A stretch of DNA of 64,000 nucleotides from assembly GCA_018398585.1 (NCBI GenBank), contig JAGTTD010000005.1, positions 37,016,750-37,080,749 on the forward strand, written 5' to 3'. Positions 58,250-64,000 of the stretch are shown here, in pieces. This stretch comes from Simmondsia chinensis (Eukaryota > Streptophyta > Magnoliopsida > Caryophyllales > Simmondsiaceae). The number at the start of each line of letters is the position of its first letter. Position 1 is the first letter of the stretch. The notes beneath the pieces were generated by a model, which did not search any database, had not been told where the DNA came from, and saw nothing but the letters and a program-made list of their open reading frames with translations. The position numbers and the translations under genes are program-made.

Positions 58250-58276
58250 CTCCGAAGTTAAGCATGCTTGGGCGAA
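58250..58276 (+). mobile_element. 5S-headed SINE, left piece, split by an LTR element
   Basis: Only CTCCGAAGTTAAGCATGCTT and GGGCGAA of the 5S head remain before the LTR element at 58277. The SINE resumes at 61592. A 20-bp TSD begins TGCCAATGAGGC at 58230-58249; its partner is at 61784-61795, itself split by a hAT-like element and completed at 62581-62588. Confidence 0.85.
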
Positions 58277-59192
58277 TGATACAGGATTCTAAATTAGTAG
58301 AATCCCGATCATAATCCAAACCAAGAAATGGAATTTTAAGGGAGAAAAGAAATAGAATTAGGGGAGAAAGTTAGAGTTTAGAGGGAGAAGAGAAGGGAGA
58401 TAGTTGAGGGAGAAAGAGATTGATTTCTTCCATTAAGCATAAAACCTAATCTCATACATCACTACTATATATATATGAGGATTAACCAAAATTAAAGGAA
58501 ATTGAAAAAAGAAATTAAATTGGAAATTCTATCTATTAATTCCTAAAATATCTGTAACTAAATCTGCCTGCATCACGTGTCGCTCGCATGCTTCACCCGC
58601 CATAAGCTTCCCACCAAATTCAAACTCCAACGGTCGAAACTGCAACCGAACTTCTATGTTCTTGATTTTCCTGTATCAATTACACCTTCCTTGAAATCAC
58701 CCTTGTCCTCAAGGGTGAAAGTTGCACTCATGTCTTAAGGGTTATAACCAATTGTAGTAGGGATGGCACCAGGATTATAATAGGTGTCCGGTGGTCTACC
58801 ACTGTCAAACCAATTGAGCCAAGCTTTAGTGCCTTCCTTGATCTTTCGAATTAACTTATTGTAGTCCTTAGAGTAGCTCAACATAAATAACTTGTAACGA
58901 AAACTCACTGAGGACCAATAGTGTTACAGTTGCATCAATTGATCTTTAGTCATCAATCTGGAAGTTCATGGCACAAGTTTCCCTTTACTGTTAAGAGCTT
59001 CAATGGGATTAATTGAGTGAGATGGCCAACACCATTCCTTTCATTCTCCCATCTAAACCTCCCCATCCAGCTGCAGACACTACTACCTTGATATTTGCAT
59101 TTGAAATCATCAATCACCAGGTCAACTTGCTTATAGGCCTTCCTAAGATCAGCTTCTGGTTCTCTTGACCCCCATTTATGCTGCTGTTGTCC

Positions 59193-59678
59193 TTATGATG
59201 TAGAGTTTGTCCACATCAGATGCTCTTTGGGTAGCATACTTTCAGGAGGCCGCAACATATGATACAAACTTGGAGTATGATCCACCTCATTGGTGTTTTC
59301 TTGATAAGTTTCCCTCATTTGCCTCTTTTCAGGTGTAAATTGATGTTGTCCTTCAACTGGAAGATGCTCTTCATTGTCTTGAGAAGAAGCTAGATGTGTA
59401 AGGACTCCAATAGTCTCAATATTAAATATGTTAACTTCGTCTTCCAATGAAGTAGCCTTAACACTTGCAAAATCAGTAACATCAAGTCCATTTTTCCTTG
59501 CCATTCCTTTAACTTGCTGCAGAACCATCACTTGCTGCTGATGTAATGATTCAACCCCTCTATCTTGCTGATTTGATGCTAAATTTGCTATAAATTGTAG
59601 CAGCTCAGCGCTTGGGAAGAGCATAGCACTGTCTCGAAGGATAGCTAGACTTGCATCCTTGAAGTACAATGATCCCAA
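59193..59678 (-). CDS. Unrecognised frame in the LTR element
   Basis: A 161-residue open frame downstream of gag in the same orientation. Residues about 20-70 look helical and Gln-rich (SLHQQQVMVLQQVKGMARK). It ends TNSTS. I recognise no domain. It may be a relic of the region after gag. A shorter frame at 59793-59987 lies between. The coding status of both is doubtful. Confidence 0.35.
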   Translation of the reverse strand: MGSLYFKDASLAILRDSAMLFPSAELLQFIANLASNQQDRGVESLHQQQVMVLQQVKGMARKNGLDVTDFASVKATSLEDEVNIFNIETIGVLTHLASSQDNEEHLPVEGQHQFTPEKRQMRETYQENTNEVDHTPSLYHMLRPPESMLPKEHLMWTNSTS

Positions 59679-60260
59679 GCCTCTAAAAATCCCAACACCT
59701 AACCTTGTGTCTGCGTTTTCTATTGAAGTAGCCTTAACACTACTTAGATCAGCAAAATCAGACTCAATTAGTTCTTGCCCCTGCTCAATCTTCTAGTGGA
59801 CAGTCAGCTCAACAAGTGGTCCATCTAACTTCTGCACTTGTTCAACATTAGGTGGCTTCAGTGGAGGATTGTCCTCGGCTTCTTGACCATTAGTTTGGCC
59901 ATACTCATGACTGTATTTCAGGTGCAGAGGTAAGATCAGTGGCTCATCCCCTCTTCTTCGTTGATCTGTTGCCTCAGCAAATGCCATTTGCTCCCTTGAC
60001 CTTACTTGGTTGGTTCTGTTCTCATTAGCTAGTTTCCCATCATGTGTGGCGTCACAGCAACAACATTGTGCCGTAGCACCGCTCCTATGTAGCTCAACTT
60101 CAGTATTGTTATCTTGAGGTCTAGGTGATTTTGTAGAAGTAATAGGGGTCTGAGTGATTGGCTTTGTGACTCGTGCAACAGTGGGTTGTGTGGCTTTGGA
60201 ATTGTAAGAAGGGGAAGCCTTTGGGTGATTGCGTTGTTTAGCTAAAAATTCACTCTTAAC

Positions 60261-60797
60261 TTAAGCTAATTTAGCCAAACACAAAGCATGGTAAAGGATT
60301 GTGGTTTGCATTGATCTTACTTCTAATGCAATGTCATCCCTTAACCCCTTTATGAAGTAGCTAATGAGTTGAGGTTCATTTAAATTGGTTTTGGTTGAGA
60401 TAGCATAGAATTTAGCTTGATAGTCTTTAACCAATCCACCTTGCCTCATATTCATTAACTCAAACACAGGTTCCTCATACTCATTCCCAAAACTTATTGT
60501 AAGGGCATTCACATACTCATTCCAAGCAAGCCTACCCATATTTCCTCTAATTCTCATGAAATTATGATGCCATTGGAGGGCCAACCCTCTCATGTGGTTA
60601 GAAGCCAATTTAACCCTATCCATTCTAGAGGTTCGATCAATAAGGAAAAATTGCTTACACAAATACAACCAATCGTCCACATCATTTCCATAGAACAAGG
60701 GAAATTGTATTTTGATCATCCTAGCTAAGTAGATTTCATTACCATTCAGGGGATTTAGCATCAGATCAGTAGAATAGAGAGGCATTTTGTCGAACAC
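60261..60797 (-). CDS. Retrotransposon gag (Ty3-type)
   Basis: 178-residue frame. It matches the retrotransposon gag core: FPLFYGNDVDDWLYLCKQFF (about 33-52), then GLALQWHHNFMRI, FGNEYEEPVFELMNMRQGG, DYQAKFYAI and LISYFIKGLRDDIALEVR. Gag forms the particle that packages element RNA. The frame ends at TTAGCTTAAG-type sequence without a CCHC knuckle. It is uninterrupted over the core, in contrast to the gag relic at 134-679. Confidence 0.85.
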   Translation of the reverse strand: MFDKMPLYSTDLMLNPLNGNEIYLARMIKIQFPLFYGNDVDDWLYLCKQFFLIDRTSRMDRVKLASNHMRGLALQWHHNFMRIRGNMGRLAWNEYVNALTISFGNEYEEPVFELMNMRQGGLVKDYQAKFYAISTKTNLNEPQLISYFIKGLRDDIALEVRSMQTTILYHALCLAKLA

Positions 60798-61361
60798 CTG
60801 GTGTGCGGGCTCTCAAAAATAGTTGTTAATCACTTGATGAGATCTGCTCGATGCTACCAGTTGCTTGTGATGATTAATGGTGACGATCAATGATGATCGG
60901 GTGGTTGATCACGACCTGGATGTTGGTGGTGGAGTTGCTACAGGTCCGCTGAGGATTCGACGTTGATCTGGTGTTGTTGTCTGGGTGGGATTCAATGTTG
61001 CAGTGAAAAGGCTCGAGGTTGATAGTGAAGATGAGGTTAATGATGAGCGATGGTGATGATCGATGATTCTAGCAGCAGTGGTGAGGCGGCGATGACGATG
61101 ATGATAATGATTTTTTTTCCTTTGAGCTTCAATTCGATCCCACAGTCAAGAGAATTAATGTTCTGATACCAATGATACATGATTCTAAATCAGTAGAATT
61201 CCGATCACAATCCAAACCAAAAAATAGAGCTTTATGGGAGAAAAGAAATATAATTAGGGGAAAAGGTTAGAGTTTAGAGGGAGAAGAAAAGGGAGATAGC
61301 TGAGGGAGAAAGAGATTGATTTCATTCATTAAGCATAAAACCTAATCTCATACATCACTAC

Positions 61362-61392
<31 letters not shown>

Positions 61393-61591
61393 GTATATAC
61401 AAAATTAAAGGAAATTGCAAAAAGAAATTAAATTGGAAATTTTATCTATTAATTCCTAAAATATCTGTAACTAACTCTGCCTGTATCACTTGCCGCTCGC
61501 ATGCTTTACCCGCCAAAAGCTTCCCGCCAAATTCAAACTCCAACGGTTGAAAATACAACCGAACTTCTATGTTCTTGATTTTCCTGTATCA

Positions 61592-61783
61592 GTGAAAGTA
61601 GCGCCAGGATGGATGACCTTTTGGGAAGTCTTCGTATTGCCAACCCTATAGGGTTGAAAGTCCTTGGAAATAGCCTCTCGGCAGGGTTACGCCCTGAAGG
61701 GGTAAGACTCCGTATATTCACCCCACTCAGAACCCGCTTATGCGGGAGCCCTTGAGCCACTGGATTTGTTATTGTTGTTATAA
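61592..61783 (+). mobile_element. 5S-headed SINE, right piece
   Basis: Resumes at GTGAAAGTAGCGCCAGGATG, then the 5S end and Au-like body (GTCCTTGGAAATAGCC, CGGCAGGGTTACGCCCTGAA) and TTG tail. The first five bases are the LTR element's TSD copy. Confidence 0.88.
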
Positions 61784-61795
61784 TGCCAATGAGGC

Positions 61796-62572
61796 TAGGG
61801 GTGTCCAAATATCAGTCCGGACCGAAAAATGGGACTGGGCCGATCATTCGGTCCAAGACGGACCAAACCGATTCAATTTCGGTCCGGTCCTCAGTCCACA
61901 AATTGACTTTATTTCGGGGTTCCGGTCCGGTTCGGTCCAAACCCCAAAAACCTGAGACCGGACCAAAAATCCAAATTATGTTATTGGGCCTCTTATATAT
62001 TTTATTAGATTATTGGCAGATTAATCTAGACTTATAATATTTAGGCCTAAAATTAGTTTAAAAATAGCTCACAAACACTTATATTAAATTATCTTGTTTG
62101 TTCTTTTGAGCAACTATTGCATTTTATATATTGCTACGACTTATGTACATAATTATTTCTAGTCAATTCATGAATAATTTCATTGGTTATTAGTGAAGAA
62201 TAGAGAAATGTGAATCAAATCAAAAGGGGGCATATTATTGGGCCGGGTTTAGTAAATATAAGTTGTTATGAGCCGTTGTATTTGGTGGATGATCATTTAA
62301 TATTTTTATTTTTTTATTATTTCTATTATTTATTATTTTTTCCTATTATATGCCTTTAAAGTTACCCAAGATAAACAAAATGTAGTAAATTCAACTTCTA
62401 TTAAAAAAAGAAAGAAGTGATAATCGGTCCATTTCGGTCTGGTCCATGAAGTAACCGATTGGACCAGATAAATTCAGTCCGATCTTCAGTCTTCAAAAGA
62501 GGCCACTTTCGGTCTTTGATCCGGTCTAATCTGATCCAATGCGGTCCGAATTTGGACCGATAAACACCCCTA
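61796..62572. mobile_element. hAT-like non-autonomous element with 8-bp TSD
   Basis: Starts TAGGGGTGTCCAAATATCAG and ends GATAAACACCCCTA. Perfect TSD AATGAGGC at 61788-61795 and 62573-62580. Subterminal regions are rich in CGGTCC/GGACCG. No coding capacity. It is inserted in the 3' TSD of the split SINE. Confidence 0.92.
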
Positions 62573-62775
62573 AATGAGGCCATTAGAAGAAAGCATATTG
62601 AAAGTATATTTATACGCTGTGAATAAGTATAGTAAAGAGTTGATATAAAAGATTTAGACCCGTGAGTTAATGGCTGTTGTCTGTTGATAATATGTCATAC
62701 ACATACAGAAATTTAAATAATAACAATTGTAGTAACATATTCGTAAAGGTATATCTAAAAAATATATTTTGTTAC

Positions 62776-63068
62776 TGTCAAGAAACTATCTTTCTCAAAA
62801 GTTTAAGCTTATAGGTGAAGACCCAGGAATAATTTTATACTCTAACATGCCCCCTCACGCAAATACCAGTTGGGCTTGAAGCATGGATACTGGACATGCT
62901 CACTTTTAACCTTGTGCTTATATTATATTAATATTGACAGCATAGGTTGTTGGAATTCGAACTTGTGACCTGTAGTCATAAGGCTCTGATACCATGTTAA
63001 GGAACAATCTTTCTCAAAAGCTTAAAGCTTATAGATGAAGGTCCAGAAATGATTTTATAATCTAATAG
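62776..63068 (-). mobile_element. TRIM retrotransposon
   Basis: LTRs 62776-62847 and 62995-63068. On minus the second is followed by TGGTATCAGAGC (62983-62994), a perfect initiator-Met primer-binding site, and the first is preceded by GCGTGAGGGGGCA. Best-preserved primer site of the family here. Confidence 0.82.
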
Positions 63069-63152
63069 TTAGTTCTTATGTGTTAATAAAGGGTGTGAAA
63101 GCTTGTTTTATACAGTAAAATGTTATAATATTTTTTTGTTAGAAGGTGATCA

Positions 63153-63590
63153 ACAACAACAATAGTCCCAGTGCCACGAAGGCTCCCGCAAAAGTAGGGT
63201 TTAGGGGGTGGATGTACGCAACCTTCCCTCTTTAGGGTGCTACCCTGAAGAGAGGTTATTTCCGAGGACCCCCAACCTGGAGAACGTGTCGTCATGGAGG
63301 CGTTTAACCTGAAAATATGAGAATATGAGAGCACCATAGAATAGAAATAAACAAAACACAAACCAAGCGATACCAAGCAGAAACCCAAGGAAGATCACTG
63401 CAGGCACGCAAGTACACAAGTGAACAAGCAATCCCATATACAAATAGAAGCTGTAATACCTGCGCCAAGAGAGGGTGTTAAGACACCTCAAAACATTAGT
63501 ACGAGCCATAGAGGAGGCACTACTCTAGGCCCCTACCTCTGCTACCCTTATGCTAGTCCTCCACCCTATTCTATCTAAGGTCATCTCTTA
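63153..63590 (-). mobile_element. Au-like SINE joined to an unknown 290-bp head
   Basis: The left part (63153-63290) is an Au-like SINE in reverse (CAACAACAACAATAGTCCCA to GAGGACCCCCAACCTGG). The exact 16-bp TSD TGTTAGAAGGTGATCA lies at 63137-63152 and 63591-63606, so the inserted unit is 438 bp, with about 290 bp more at its 5' side (minus) than other copies. I do not recognise that part. Confidence 0.75.
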
Positions 63591-63606
63591 TGTTAGAAGG
63601 TGATCA

Positions 63607-64000
63607 CTCTTTCATCATTCGGTCAAAAATTGAAGCATATGCATATAGAACTATTGAAATCGAAGAGAAAAACGTAAGTAAAAAAAGATATATGCTTTAC
63701 CCAAAAGCAGGAATTCTTAAGGTTGTATTTTGAGCATGAAATTAGAGCCCAAAATTAGGGTTGAGGTTGGAATTGGGGCCCAAAATTTCAATTTTATTGT
63801 TTGGTTCACCGGCTAGAACTGGAATCAAAATTCCACAGCCAATTTCATGAAACTGGATTTTAATTGGATATCACATTTTCCAAATTCCTTGGGGGGGGGG
63901 GGGGGGGGGGGGGAATTACAATTACATATCAACTCTAATGACAAAAACTTCAAATGATCCCACCTGATTAACTCAAATTCAAGATAACTCAAAATATGAA
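63607..64000. other. Gene-free end with 23-G run
   Basis: An uninterrupted run of 23 G at 63891-63913. No gene. Confidence 0.5.

Larger units (their letters stand above)
58277..61591 (-). mobile_element. Ty3-type LTR retrotransposon, gag only, 3.3 kb
   Basis: LTRs are 58277-58678 and 61173-61591. On minus they begin TGATACAGGAAAATC and end TGTATCA-type sequence. Just inside the minus 5' LTR is TGGTATCAGAAC (61160-61171), the initiator-Met primer-binding site. Before the 3' LTR lies a purine tract (CAAGGAAGGTGTAAT). TSD GCGAA (58272-58276) and GTGAA (61592-61596). The interior of about 2.5 kb has a gag frame but no protease, reverse transcriptase, RNase H or integrase, so it is non-autonomous. 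Confidence 0.9.

Overview
This is a window of plant nuclear DNA, almost certainly from a dicot. The evidence is a spliced nucleostemin-type GTPase gene with GT-AG introns and plant transposon families (MULE with a Ulp1 gene, hAT, TRIM, Ty3-type LTR elements primed by initiator-Met tRNA, Au-like SINEs ending in TTG repeats). The DNA is AT-rich and most of it is transposon debris. I assign no species.

Layout. 1-2220: edge of a hAT-like element, a Ty3-type gag relic with its LTR, and a hAT-like MITE cut off abruptly. 2221 to about 14773: a large decayed Mutator-like element (MULE). It has a forward transposase pseudogene (4572-7205) and a reverse Ulp1/C48 SUMO-protease-like pseudogene (9126-11215). 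These are bracketed by inverted arrays of a homogenised 164-bp repeat (about 13 copies left, 7 right). A SINE (12541-12777) and a hAT element (13205-14617) are nested in its right part. 14837-21488: MITEs, a TRIM, SINEs and a second hAT relic. 22137-30225 (minus): the one intact host gene, NSN1/GNL3-like, with nine exons whose introns hold seven Au-like SINEs and a tandem TRIM array. 30226-64000: no host gene found, only SINEs, MITEs, solo LTRs, L1-like retroposons, TRIMs, minisatellites, homopolymer runs and a nested composite at 58230-62588.

Three items stand out. First, a SINE family whose head is a 5S rRNA sequence, including its internal pol III promoter region, fused to an Au-SINE-like body; eight copies are visible and several have clear target-site duplications (TSDs). 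Second, the MULE with inverted satellite arrays, each half-unit carrying a 15-bp palindrome. Third, a TRIM family with LTRs of about 72 bp, present singly, broken, chimeric and as a five-LTR tandem array in NSN1 intron 1.

Exon boundaries, TSDs and lesions were read by eye. Family names rest on recognisable motifs, not on database searches. Boundaries of old MITEs are approximate.
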